This document shows positions 11,987 to 24,500 of a stretch of 64,000 nucleotides of DNA, piece after piece. Below the pieces are notes generated by a model. It was not told the origin of the DNA and did no database searches. It saw nothing but the letters and a program-made list of their open reading frames with translations. The stretch lies in NCBI GenBank assembly GCA_015227615.1, contig JAALGZ010000007.1, positions 1,426,001 to 1,490,000 of the forward strand, read 5' to 3'. The position numbers were made by a program, and so were the translations under genes. Source of the stretch: Labyrinthula sp. Ha (taxonomy: Eukaryota > Sar > Bigyra > Labyrinthulida > Labyrinthulaceae). Every line of letters begins with the position of its first letter. The stretch's first letter is position 1.

Positions 11987-12584
11987 TTTGGGTAGAAACC
12001 TGGAAATGTCATATTGTTTTATTGAAAAGTTATATGCTAGTGAGAAAGTTTCCGAATAAGGCTTTTCGACACCAGAGTCAGGTACTCCAAAATCTTAATA
12101 ATTCAAATTTTAATTTTTCGAGAATTAAATCATCAGCATTAAGATAACAGAAAACCACTTAAAAAAATTAAGATTCTCGAAAACTGATTTATTTATACAG
12201 AAGAAGAGACGAAAATATTAATATATCAGAAGAAATTTATTAACAAGGAACTAGAAACGAAAACAAAAGTTTTGAAAAAGACAATATATATATATACGTG
12301 TACAATATGAAAAATGATTTATTAGAATGGAACAAGAAGTACCATGACAAGTTTTTCATATAGCGCTAAAATGTATTCTGTTAAGCTTAAAACGCTTAAG
12401 TCTTAAACTTTTATTTCAACACAAGCCTAAATCTTCTCAGTTTCATTATTGAAAACTAGTAGTTCCAAGTCTATAATTATGCTACGTCAAGTAGTTGCTT
12501 ACCAACTTTTACAGATAGTTGGGCGTATCCTTGTTCAAAATAGGGAAAAACATTTAAATCCATACTCATTTTCATCGAGGACCG

Positions 12585-12935
12585 AGTTATTCGGTCATTT
12601 CAAAGCCGTTCGCCAACACAGAGATTAAGCATTAGGTTTGGTTAAAAACAAAAATTGATGCGATTCCACAGAATAAGCAGATGAAGACACTTAAACCTTA
12701 AGTTTCTAATTTTTATTCTTTATTCGGTGCCTTGTTGTCAGCTTCATCTTATTCTCAACCCCTCTATATTTAACTGAATCATGATGAAATCATCATTGAG
12801 AACATCGATGATTCAATTCAAGTATGGTGAAATTTTATTCTGCGAAATTGCTTGCGCCAATCAGATCACGAGGAGTATCTGGGTCCGGAGCAAAACAAAA
12901 CGTACCAGGAAGTTTCATATTTAAGAAAACACGTC
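12585..12935. repeat. dispersed repeat, copy A
   Basis: Shares an ordered series of blocks with 45800-46180: GATTCCACAGAATAA (about 12662) versus GATTCCATAGAATTA, a TTAAG...TTCTAATTTTTATTC...TGCCTTGT block, and GATCACGAGGAGTATCTGG versus ATTATGAGGAGTACCTAAC. Spacing is similar in both. The type of element is unknown, and no coding capacity or terminal repeats are seen. Confidence 0.35.
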
Positions 12936-14790
12936 TATTATCTCAGCTTAATAAATATGAAAAATCCTATTGGATATAGACCTCTTATTCTTAGCATCCA
13001 AATTTGATATTTTCTTAATTCTATTTAACGCATGGTAACATTAGGGTCGTATGAACTATTGAACGAAGACGGAGCCAACACACGATTCTTAACCAAGCCA
13101 TAAAGAAAGAACTTTAATATGTTTTCTTGAACTAAGTTAAAATATGTTGAAAAAAATTGTTTGTTTCATGGTAGTCTATTAAACTTATTGCACTCTTAGA
13201 ACAGCAAAAAATAATTTGTCATTTTATAGTTAATTTCTATGGCATAACTAGAGAAAGGCTCGGGCATTGAAAACGAGCAAAAAGGAACTTTCTATAACGA
13301 ATAAAATAAGGTTATTTCAAGAATATCAAGAGGACAACAATGTGAAAAAACTGAATCGGTAAGTCCCACAAACATCCATTAGCAGATGATAAATATCGTA
13401 AAGGATTTTGGGGAACGCAGTGCATCGCTCCACTGGTGCATTAATCAGATCAAATATGAGCTTAATCAACCTCATAGGCATCAAAACCAAGAAACTATCA
13501 TTAATAGACAGACTTACTTCTTTAAAAGACTTTAAACATATGAAACAAGGGTAATATGCCCCGAGGTTGTTACTCAGAGCGTTGAAATTGAATGAAATTG
13601 TGTCCATGAAAATATGACAATATTGCCCCTTCAAATTTGATTCAAATTTTTTTTATAGTAGCCAGAATTGGTAGTATATGTTCTGAGAATAAAAACAGAG
13701 CAAATTTTGTTGCAATTAAAGTGAGCAGCTTAAAGTAGCTATTATTTTGATGAAAACTTCACTGTAGACCTGGGGATATGTACTACATTTACTGATTTGC
13801 TCGTTATAATTGAAAGGCATATTTAGATTTAGAGACTCAACTCTTAGTTCTTTCTCTTATTCAAAGAACTCGTAATCTTTCTTCAATTTTTGTGGGGAAC
13901 ATGTTTTTTTTCTTTGACATTCCCAAGTTGAGTTAAACCATATTTTCTGGGGCTATGTTGTCCGCATTCCGGAAACATGAATTTCCCACATTTCAATGTA
14001 TAAAATGAGGTACTGAGAAAATTTTACCTAGTTCCACATATTTAAACTCTTCTAATGAAATCTGTATGTCAAATCAAGAATGCCCGTTTCTTTTTATTCC
14101 TGTGTTGTTCTTGAGGGCATAAACAAAGTTTGAATAATGCTTCAATAGAGTAATGCACACAATGCTCGCAGCTTGGTCCAATTTTCAATTATTCTCTAGG
14201 CATAATGATCTAATAAATAGAGAAATCCACTGAGTTGCAGTACGAATTACAACCAATTGAATAGTATGCTTTGTTGTTCATATTTTCTTCTAATTAGGTC
14301 ATCGAAATTTACAACAAATTGCTAGCCACAGGATCACGAGTTTGGTTTGCATCACTGGATGATAGCTGAACTCATATCAAACTACTATGTTAGAATAGCT
14401 AAAACAGAGACTCTTTCTGTAGAAAAAAAACCTCAAAGTAGATTGTTGAATCGATATAAAGCTTCTATAATCAAATACTTCTTACTTTGAATCTCACTAT
14501 CAAGAGGAAATATGGCATACTGATGCATATAAACAAATTTTGACTTGGTTCTAAATATTAATTGAGTGTCTATAGTGAATCAAAATGATAGGAAAATTTA
14601 TCTGAGTAAAGTTTATATAAACATGTAGGCAAGAAATTTGTTGATACATAATTAGAACATCAAATCCGACCTCTAGCGGAAATACACAACCCATCCTTTA
14701 AAGGTGTTCTACTATAATAGATGGAAGATTCAATTGTAGCTTTTCCGTGAATAATGTATAATGGAAGAAATAGTGCTATGTCAAGAAAAC

Positions 14791-14940
14791 ATGTCGGGGG
14801 TTGGTTTAGTGGGTTCAAGTCCCACACGACGCAAGAAAGGTCTTTGGGTCAGGTATGTCCTCCTTGTAAGTCCGAAGGGTTCTCAACCTCCGAGTAGGTC
14901 CCCAAAAAAGAAAACTACATACATCCAGGAGATTTTTTAA
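14791..14940 (+). ncRNA. possible small structured RNA with tRNA-like T-arm
   Basis: A GC-rich patch in AT-rich DNA. GTGGG (14809-14813), loop TTCAAGT and CCCAC (14821-14825) form a perfect tRNA-style T-arm; GGTTCAAGTCC matches a Pol III B-box and TGGTTTAGTGG (14802-14812) matches an A-box. A long-range stem pairs 14795-14803 (CGGGGGTTG) with 14884-14892 (CAACCTCCG) using one G-U pair. A T6 run at about 14934 could end Pol III transcription. The A- and B-boxes overlap, which a functional tRNA cannot have, and no acceptor stem or anticodon arm is found. It may be a tRNA-derived relic, a SINE head or an unknown RNA. Confidence 0.25.
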
Positions 14941-17630
14941 CTAGTCCCCCCCCCAAAAAAAGCTACTAGCTATCTTGATCACCTTGAATTTTCAATATTC
15001 TCAATGATCCTAGCCACATATTTCAACATATGATCTCAACTGAGTTAAACAGTATAAATATAGAATAACTGTTTATTCTAATAAGAACTAAAGGTTACTA
15101 TATTCTATGGAATAATTTGTAAATTAACATGAGAGTTTCTTTTATGTCATGGACACAGAAGGCTTGAATGGTAACAAGTGGCAGCTAAACTGTAAATATA
15201 TATGGTAAGCTTGGTTACTTTATTTCCTGTTGTTCTTAGTTTGGGTTTACTTTTTCCTCATATCCTTAGTGGTTATCCAGATTATTAGCTGTGGTATGTT
15301 TGCTATCGAAAACATATAGAAGCTAAGAATACAAATGTGCAACTAGGTAGATACTTTCCAGTCTACACATAAGTATTTACAGAAGGTAAATATCAGTATA
15401 GTTACATATTGGACAGGTGAATTACGTATTTTGTCCAAACCTTGTGACAGGCAGTTTCTTTTTATAAAATTAAAATATATTTGATATTTTTTTAGGCAAT
15501 TAAGCTTCAAATATTTAATGATGTTGTTAAAGCCAAATTTCTGCAAGCTTAGAATGAAATATTTGAAAAGAGATCTCATACAATAGTCACGACTTAAGCA
15601 AATTTACCGCAAGTTTACCCGCCAAACACTTATTCGAATTGTCCTTCGGATTCTATGAACATATTTTCCCGAAATTTATCAAGCTATGAGGTATTATTCT
15701 CAATAAAATCAATAGTCTCCGTTTATCCTGGACTATACATGTATTCATTCCTTGTTCAAACCTTAGATAATTGGTGGGTATGAGTTATTAGCTTCAAGTT
15801 TCTAGTATGAAGATTTATCCACAAAATTTCTTTTAGGCAAAATATATCGAAACAGGACTTAAATTCTTACCGAAATCATGAACCAAGCGTATTTTCAGAC
15901 TTTTTCGTTGAGCTTGTCCCTCTTGATAAGATACCTTATTCCAAAGTGATAGGAGAATGGGCGGACATTAACAACAAGAGTTACAATACACACTACAATC
16001 GAATCAAATACCCCTGCACCCGGTTTTAATAAGCAAATTCCTAATAGAAGCAAGATAGCTAGATACCTTTGGTCAAATAAAGAATATAGCGAGTAAGTAG
16101 AGCTAGGTATTAATTTGAATACATTGGGACATGTTTGTTATTTGGTATTACTATTTAAAGCTTAACATATCAAGTGCCAAAATAGTGTATACATATTACT
16201 AGTTCGGAGATATATTTTTTTCAAGCATCTACTAGGAAGGAAATTAATCACTCTGAGGTCCTCTATCCTCGATACTAAAATATCGGTATAAAAAACTATC
16301 ACTCAAAGAGCAAGAATAATATGATATGAACTTATAGTAGTTTGTTTCGTAGAATGCTTGCCTTAATTCATCAAAATAGCTTCCTCAAATAGTAATTCTC
16401 AAATATATGTGCCTTTCTATCTGATATTGCTTAGAGAATCCAAAAATGATGCACTCATTTTTCTACAGTTGTCTCATGTGTTCTATCACCCCAGATCATA
16501 CGATTAAATATATTAACAACTTCCTACATCTTATACCTAGTTATGTAATATCTCTCTGCTTTCGTTTAACATAAGTATCTTTTTGCATAATTCTATCTTT
16601 TGAAATAAGAAAAGAATCTTGCTTCGTATGGCCATCATACCCCGCATATTTGCACACCAACTCTTTCCAAAGACTATTTTTATTGAGGTTAAAATATCGA
16701 GTGACAGTAATCACCTCGGCTGTGCAGAGTGAAAGCTGTTGTATAATTTATTTCCATGATTATTCGCATTGTTTTTTTATGAAAATCTCAAAATTCTAAT
16801 CTTTTGTAAAAGTACCTGGTTTTCAGTGTTAGTATATTAACTGCACTAAATTTCTACTACTGCTCTAGATTTTTGAATATTGCCGAATCTGTACAAGTTG
16901 TGTATGATTACAGAATTATTGCTGGGTCAAGCTACCTGCAATATTTATGGGTAGAGTTTGGGTAATTACTCCTGAAAATGGTGACAGAACCACTGGATGT
17001 TAGTAGAATTTAGTTTTGTTCGGTAACCATGATGTCAAAGTTAGTGGTCGTAAAAGAGATTCGGCCAAGTCAGATTGCAGAACGAGACCTCATTTAGGCT
17101 CATTCATACTTTCGAGAAAATTTCAGGGTATTTTAGTAAGGAAAGGATAATTCATTAAGGATTTTGGAGATTAGAATCGCCTGGATTTTACTGAGTAATT
17201 GAATAAGACATTTAAGAAAGTTCTGTCGATCCTCACTGAGTTCCTCACTCATCACCTTTGTGCCATGACCTCAGTTTTAGAATCCACAAAACCCCTATAA
17301 ATTATTTTGACTCAGTTTGAGGGTCCTAAATTTTTAACGAGAGGTTTTATTCAGCTTTAACCCGTAATCCCATGTGGGTAAAAAGCAAAAGACAGGCCTA
17401 CTCTCAAAATGTTCAATGATAGACTTTAATATGTGATTCCTGAGACCCCTCAGATCTATAGCCAAATACATATATTATGTTACATCTGAACGAGCTGTAG
17501 CAATTTACCCCATTTGATCTAGGAACAACAAGGCCAGATTGGCGCGAGATATGAAGTCTGTTTCTGTGGGCTTTCATATTACTTCAGAGCTGAGACTAGA
17601 GCATAGATATGCGACCATTTTTCCCCATTC

Positions 17631-17644
17631 CCTTTCGCGAAAGG
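17631..17644. promoter_or_regulatory. perfect 14-bp palindrome
   Basis: CCTTTCGCGAAAGG is fully self-complementary and holds a TTTCGCGAAA core like the sites bound by E2F- or MBF-type factors. It lies about 2 kb from the nearest gene, so any regulatory role is speculative. Confidence 0.15.
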
Positions 17645-19676
17645 TTGAATGATGTAATACCACTAGCAAATATAAACCAAGCTTACGAGGGGTATTATTA
17701 CGATCAACTGATAAGGCCGCTGTTCAGTCACGGCAAATTTGGTATATGATGACTCTGTAAAACGGCAGCCCTACTTAACGCCATGAGTAGCAATTCTACT
17801 AGAGTAAGAATCAGCTATGTTTCTTCGATTAAATCTCAATTCTTGCTGAATTCAAGATATGACTATAGGTCTCACCGTTTTGCTCAGTTTTTTAAGTTCA
17901 TTTAAAATTTTAAGACTATGAAACTCTTTATCCTGACAGTAGAAATTTTTATTAGCTCCTGTTTTTAACCCACAGCACCATAACAGTGCCCCCTCCCACT
18001 AAAATTGCACTGTGTGGCCTATCTCTATTAAGTTCCACGATGAAACAAAAGCTTTAATAAGAATAGAAACTCAATAGATATGCTAGATCTCAATCCGACA
18101 AAGATATTTTACTCTAAAATATCAAAAAAACCATGGGACAAAAATAGGAATGCACAAAATGGTTCGAAAAAAATTTAGAGAACACTGTTCACAAAAACTA
18201 ATTTTGATAGAACGTGCTAAGAATCTAAAAAAAATGGAATAGATATATCTTAATCGTACTTTCTAATAGAGCAACTTTGTTGCTCAAAAAGGGACATTTA
18301 ATTAAGTTTGTCATGTCATTTCAACAAGGTTAATAACCAGAAGCTAAATTAATTGAATACACTGAGTTCGCTTTTGAGAATGGTCATGGATTCAGTTTTT
18401 GTTAAGGATAGGGCTTCAGTTAAGTTGTTAACTTTATTCTTGATTTGACATTTTCGTATCTGTACTGTGGCTAGGGTTGAGTTTTGATGAAAATTATCAG
18501 TAATGTCCTGATAATCAAACTGATTCTGATTATAAATAAAGAAATTGGAATTTGGTCTTTATCAAATGATTCTGATTTTGTTTTGTCATTATTAATTGAT
18601 TATCAATGATCCATCAAAATGGTTGGGGAAATATCAGAACCAATCAATAAGAAAAATGTAGCCAAATTTCTTATTAATAAATTTTCAATAGATCAAGTGT
18701 CACCCCTAACTCTGATACAATCTCTCTAAGTAATCTCGCAATGTTCCGGTTGGTTGATAATATTTACTAAGTTTAAGGTTTCAAATAGTCACTCTCTTTG
18801 TTTCTGGGTTTAGCCTATACTAGAATACAAAGCAAATGCTTTCGCAGGTTATGCTTGTAACAATATGCCAAGTATATTATCCCTTGTTAAGAAATGGGCT
18901 CTAGTAAACTTAAAATACTCAGGCATGTTGAAAATCTTGAACCTCATTAAGTAAAACACAAAATGCTGACATCTATAATAATAGAAACACTCATTGTGTC
19001 CATGCTGGCCTATTTAGTCTGTATGAATGAGTAACTAGAAAAAAATGGTACGTCATCCTTCCAAAATGTTTCTAGGAACATAATTATTCCTACTGAGTAA
19101 CTACAAATTTATTCAAAGGAACAAATTGTACTTACTACGCGGTTGAACCTTATTTTAATAGCTACTACATTGTCTTCGTTGTAGAAACGGTGAGAATCAA
19201 ACTAATAAGTAAACCTAAGTATCAGCTTTGCAAGAACTCAGAATAATAATGTCATTAAAAACGTTCCCCCCTCTTTTTTGCTTTAACCTGTTTAACTCCG
19301 CTAAAAGTATTCAAAGGTGAACATTTCTGATAGCTTACTTGATTGTGAGATGGCAGGTTTCAGTCAATAATGTTAAACGATTACGGAGTGAGCCATGCAA
19401 GCATGTAGCCTTTCCTGAAAAATAAAGCTAAAATATTAAGCACGCACAATTTCAATGCAAAAATATACGAAAGCTTTACCTTGAGGAAAAAAATTCCACA
19501 GAATTTTTCGTGCTGCTTACTGATCCAAGTTTAACAACCATTGAAGCTACTCGTTTCTTGCGCCATGCGGAGAATCTAATAACCTCCAGAAAAACTGAGT
19601 TATACGTTGTCTCTGTAAAGTAAATCGTCCAGAAGACAGTATATATCAACTGCAAAAGCGTACCGGCAAAAGACTC

Positions 19677-20195
19677 TTACAGACACTTTGTTAAGGCAAC
19701 CTCATTGAAAACGTTTGGCTTGCCATCTGTATCAAAATCGAGTCTATCGCGGAAAAGATTCAATGAAGGTACATTACCAGCTCCAACTTTTGCAACTACT
19801 TTTCTAGTTCCCAATGTTTCTTTCGCATACTTCAAGATGAGAGTAACCGCTTCGATTGCAATGCCCTTTCTACGAGCAGTTTTTTCTGCAATCATAACTT
19901 CTACCTCACCAACCCCATACTCTATGTCATTCTCAATTAAATAATCATGGAAAAACATGTTAACATCGCCCACCATTTTCCTCTTGTTGACTTCAAGCAC
20001 AATAAATGTTAGCTTTTCTCTATCATTCTCCCAAGAATCGCGCATATCATACTCTTCTTGGAGAGACAATGGCTCAGAAGCTGTAAGCTCAAGAATATTA
20101 GGATTCTTCATCCAATTATGGTATTGCTCGACGTGATGCCTTTCATATGGGACAAGGACACATTTTTCACCAACAATTTCCTGTTTTACTTTCAT
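19677..20195 (-). CDS. NAT9-like GNAT N-acetyltransferase
   Basis: A 172-residue protein resembling N-acetyltransferase 9: VPYERHHVEQYHNWMKNP at the N-terminus, then ELTASEPLSLQEEYDMRDSW, the FIVLE...MVGDVNMF strand, and the acetyl-CoA loop EVMIAEKTARRKGIAIEA, ending NVPSLNLFRDRLDF. NAT9 proteins belong to the GNAT fold; animal NAT9 has been linked to microtubule stability. The frame stays open upstream to 20594, but that part overlaps the aldolase gene antisense and carries no NAT9 similarity. The ATG at 20193-20195 (MKVKQEIVGEKCVLVPY) matches the family start. It is intronless. It diverges from the aldolase gene across 151 bp. Confidence 0.88.
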   Translation of the reverse strand: MKVKQEIVGEKCVLVPYERHHVEQYHNWMKNPNILELTASEPLSLQEEYDMRDSWENDREKLTFIVLEVNKRKMVGDVNMFFHDYLIENDIEYGVGEVEVMIAEKTARRKGIAIEAVTLILKYAKETLGTRKVVAKVGAGNVPSLNLFRDRLDFDTDGKPNVFNEVALTKCL

Positions 20196-20346
20196 TATAG
20201 TTTCAACGGATCTACTCAGGTTGCATTTCGTATTATATTTTGGGGAAATACCGGAATTTACGGAATACCAACTCGACTGGAGTCGGTTTGTTTTTAGCTG
20301 TCGCCTGTCGGTTAAAAATAGTATAAAAAAATCTTGAGATAGAAAG
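20196..20346. promoter_or_regulatory. shared divergent promoter of NAT9-like and aldolase genes
   Basis: Only 151 bp separate the two start codons, so both promoters must lie here or in the coding ends. A TATA-like TATAAAA is at 20322-20328, about 20 bp before the aldolase ATG. An inverted repeat, CGACT at 20274-20278 and AGTCG at 20281-20285 with a 2-bp centre, and nearby TGTCG repeats (about 20300-20310) are candidate factor sites. Confidence 0.5.
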
Positions 20347-21542
20347 ATGACAACATTGAAAGACATAGTTCCAGTTGGTGTTCTGACAGGCGATGACGTT
20401 ATGAAGTTGTTGGACTTTGCAAAAAGTAAAGGATTTGCCATTCCAGCTGTAAATTGCACCTCCTCCTCGACCGTGAACGCTGTGCTTGAAGCTGCGAGAG
20501 AAGCAAACAGTCCGGTGATGATCCAATTTTCCAATGGAGGGTCGGCATTTGTTGCTGGCAAAGGCATTCCCAACACGGACCAAAAAGCGTCCATCTTGGG
20601 TTCGATAGCTGGAGCATATCATGTAAGGGCTATGGCTGAACATTATGGAGTGCCTGTCATTCTCCATACTGATCACTGCGCCAAGAAGTTGTTACCTTGG
20701 TTAGATGGAGTACTTGATGCGGACGAGAAGTACTTTAAGGAACATGGAGTGCCTTTGTTTAGCTCCCATATGATTGATTTGAGTGAAGAAAACTTGCAGG
20801 ATAATATTGAAATCACTTCAAAGTATCTAGAAAGATGCGCGAAGAGCAACATTTTACTTGAAATGGAACTTGGAATCACTGGTGGTGAGGAAGGTATATT
20901 TCGTGTTTTGTTTGAAATCTAGATGGTGTCGACAACACTGGCGTTGATAACGATGATCTTTATTCTAAACCTGAAGAAGTTTGGGAAGTATACAAAGCTC
21001 TCAGTGAAATCTCACCATACTTCACAATTGCTGCTGCCTTTGGAAATGTTCAGTAAGGTTTCACATATTTATTTAGATTTTAGTGGGGTTTACAAACCAG
21101 GCAATGTGAAACTCCAGCCTTTAAAGTTGAAAGCTCATCAGGAGTATGTTAAAGAACAGCTTGTAGCTGGTGGAAAGAGTATATTGTTTTATGTTCTTTT
21201 ATTTTAGCTGATGTTGGAAATAAACCGGTTTATTTTGTGTTCCACGGGGGAAGTGGGTCCAGCCATGAGGACATTCAAACTGCTGTAGAAGCAGGTGTCA
21301 TCAAAATGAACATTGACACTGATACGCAATGGGCTTACTGGAATGGAATTAGAACATTTGAACAGGACAAGCATGATTATTTGCAAGGCCAGATTGGAAA
21401 TCCGGATGGCGCAGATAAACCTAACAAGAAGTGCTATGATCCTAGGGTTTGGGTTAGAAAGGCTGAGCAGAGCATGATTGAGAGACTTCAAGCTAGTTTC
21501 AAGAGCTTGAACGCAACTAATTCCTTAGCACTCAATGCATAA
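20347..21542 (+). CDS. FBA: fructose-bisphosphate aldolase, class II type A
   Basis: Four exons, 20347-20893, 20923-21052, 21084-21178 and 21208-21542, join in frame to a 368-residue protein (family norm about 360). The introns are 29, 31 and 29 bp with GT-AG ends. The enzyme is the zinc-dependent aldolase that splits fructose-1,6-bisphosphate to DHAP and glyceraldehyde-3-phosphate in glycolysis, and the reverse in gluconeogenesis. Diagnostic segments are VPVILHTDHCAKKLLPW (zinc histidine and catalytic aspartate), LFSSHMIDLSEE, ELGITGGEEDGVDN across intron 1, GNVHGVYKPGN across intron 2 (zinc histidine), VFHGGSGS (zinc histidine and phosphate loop) and KMNIDTDTQWAYW. All expected metal ligands are present. 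No N-terminal targeting peptide is evident, so it is probably cytosolic. Confidence 0.95.
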
Positions 21543-24500
21543 GAAAACTCGCCATGATGCAAGGCAAAATTAAATTAAGCACAATTTCAATCCTTTCGTA
21601 CCACTTCTTAGTGATACTCTATTTCAGAAGAAACTTGTTATAGATTTCGATCTTCAGGATTTTGTTTAAGCCATTAACAAGTGGTAAGTGAGCAGCACCC
21701 ATGTGTAAGACAACGAAAATCACGGGGAAGTTGCAGATATTAAGCAACCACAAAGTTTAACCTTGTGCGAGATATCACTTGAGTGCCCTTTTGATATGTG
21801 ACACTTAATATAGATAGAATTAAAAATTAGTGTAGTAGTTATTTTGGGTAATTGAAGCTAAGTAATGAGTTATTCAACTCAAGGCTTTAGAGAAATCTAG
21901 TTTCCTAATTAGAGTTTCTTTTAAGTAAAACATTAATACCACGTAGATCTTGAACAAAAAGCAAAAAGCTTTATTAAAACGGTCGTCACAAGGTAAATAA
22001 AACCTTAACTAATTAAAAGAAGTCAACAAGAGTCAAACATAGTACGCGTTCATACAAGGTATATTAGTTGGCCGACTAAAGGCCTAGTTGCAGTTTAATT
22101 TTAAGCTAAAAGAGACTTGAACAAGTATGCTAAGTCTATTTAAGGCATTACAGTAAAAAAAGGGTACTATTATCATTTTAATCCAGTTAGTCTTATATTT
22201 TTCCGAAAGGGGATTTACTAAATACTCTGCCCGTAGATTTGGTCAAATTGAAACCAGCTGACAAGACCTTTCCTTCAAGGCTGATGGCTGTGACAGGGTG
22301 TTAATTCATGCAAGCATGCCTAAGTTCTGGACAGCACTCTCGGATTTAAGGAATTTTTTATTCTACTTCTATAGCAGCACACCCTTGATTATAGCTAGGG
22401 CGCTCAGATTAAACCATTATTTATCAGTTTTATATCTATCTGTTAGTGCTACAACTAGCAACTCTGGTAATAAGAGATTTTAATCTTCATATAACATGCG
22501 CGCATTAATCGTTACATGACGGCCTCTACTCACTTGCTTCGAAATATATCAAATCTTGCACCATTGTCGATATGTGTCGGGTTATATTAGTTATATTGCA
22601 TTTGATTTTCCTTTCTCCAAACTTTCAGCCTCCTTTATAACTTACTAATTTGGCCATTAATAAACCCTATGAGTATGCTCTTCGCTAAAAGTCATCATTT
22701 AACCTCACTCCTTTTACCAAACACCCCACGTGGTAAATTTTTCTCTCTGCTTGTAAGTTTACACAGGACCTAACATCCGACGCATTTACTCAGTGGAAAT
22801 TTTGTTCCAAATTTATCCAGTCATAGCCAAGATCCCCTTCAATGACAAAAATGCAACGCATATACTTTACACAACTATGTAGCTTATGTTGCAGATCATT
22901 GTTCTTATATCACATATCTTCGGTAAATCAAGCCCTGTTTCCTCTAAAGAAAAAATTAAGTAAAAAAATGTATTTCGCTTGATTTATTGACTCCTGTCAC
23001 TAACCACATGCAGAGAAACATTACATGATTAAACTATGGTGTGCTAAATACTCAAGATTTTTAACGAGTAGCTAAGCTCTTCAGATTGAAACTTAATTTG
23101 CTCCTTTACAGTCGCATACAATACACCAGATCCATATAACCCTTGACAAAGTAAGATCGAGATAGGTTCTTCTAGCTATTTAAAGCATAAAAAGACAAAA
23201 GGTTAAATCGATATTATGATTCTTCCCAAATAAGTTTTCATATGAAGTCTCTAAGGATGGGTAGATCTATGAACTAATTAATAGTCATATACACTACTTG
23301 AAATAACCAGGTTTTCTTCTTCTTATTTGAGTTTTCTAATTCATGATTCTTGGATTCTCTATTAAGTCTGAATATTTCATTCACAAATGCTCATCTCAAT
23401 GCTGCTATTGAGGGTAGGTAAATGTTTCCCCTTTCTCAGGGGAGGAGCTGAAGATATATATTCATTGTGTATGATAACATGGCTGTGACAGCACTTAGGT
23501 ACTTCTTACCAAACCTTATATTTCCTTGCCTATATTATCTGTATTTGTTTATATTGATATCCCTGTAATAGCTATATTTCATATAGAAACTCAGATGTCT
23601 TAAAGTAATATGAAATAAGTATATCTTTGGCACTTTAAGGAGCCAAGACACATGACAGATAAAGAAATGTACACAGTGATTCCAGTTATACACTTTATGT
23701 TTCCTTAAGAACTGTATGTCACCTGTCAGAATATGGCTCAACTTGACGTGACTATTTGAACTTCTTGCTTCTATCTAAAGTGTGGTTATTAACTATTTAT
23801 ACAGATTTCATTATATTTGGCTCATAGTTCTGAATACTTTCAACAACAACTTGGCGTATTTTCACTGTTAATGTTCTGAGCTCTTTAAAGCACTCCTCTT
23901 TTCTGCTTTAATCCCTTCAACACGAAGCTATTTTATTTAGAGATATCCTTTATAGTTCTTAGCTAAGCCATATTTTCACTGCTGGATACAAATAAAACCA
24001 GATCAAATCAACGCAATAAGCGTTCTAATACATCGTGTATAGTTTCTTGGTGAGCATATACCTCTCCTTATATTCCTCATGTTAACTCATTTATGCTTAA
24101 GACATGTTCTTTTCACTCAGTCTTTGCGCTGGTCAACTCAGATGGCTCTACATTGCAGATTTTTAATCAATATTGGCAATTCTGCTATCTATTTTTGTTG
24201 TATTACTACTTTTCAAAATTTAGGGTATCTTCCGTTTCTTCAATGAACATTGCCTTTCCATTCCTCAACATTTCCATGTTTTCTCTCGGGAGTGGTGAAG
24301 GAGATTGCTAACAAAAACTAACTATATTTTTATCATGTTATACATTTTATCGTTGACATTGAACTCAAACAGATCTTTCGATTTTTTGATTATCTCTCCG
24401 TCCTGTCACTGAGTGAAAATTGAGCAGAAAGTTGAAATTAGTAAACGTTGTGTTATCAAATCATAATATGATAATTTTGCCTTCATCTTCGGCAATTTTT

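Larger units (their letters stand above)
11987..19676. other. 7.7-kb gene desert
   Basis: No coding family is recognised on either strand. The frames present (for example 13326-13634 and 15343-15579, minus) have the low-complexity, leucine/phenylalanine/isoleucine-rich look of chance frames in AT-rich DNA. Contents noted separately are a dispersed repeat near 12585-12935, a structured GC-rich locus at 14791-14940 and a perfect palindrome at 17631-17644. Mini-introns make small genes easy to miss. Confidence 0.55.

Noticed and set aside
12610-12640. ACACAGAGATTAAGCATTAGG, reminiscent of the U6 snRNA core
   Set aside because: The following conserved bases, the 5' stem and a terminal T-run are absent, and the stretch lies inside a dispersed repeat.
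20196-20594. A 133-codon N-terminal extension of the NAT9-like frame
   Set aside because: It lies antisense to the aldolase first exon, has no NAT9 similarity, and the family start matches the ATG at 20195. It is open only because of the opposite gene's codon use.
20233-20879. Several minus-strand frames over the aldolase gene
   Set aside because: They are mirror frames of strongly conserved coding sequence on the plus strand and have no family similarity of their own.
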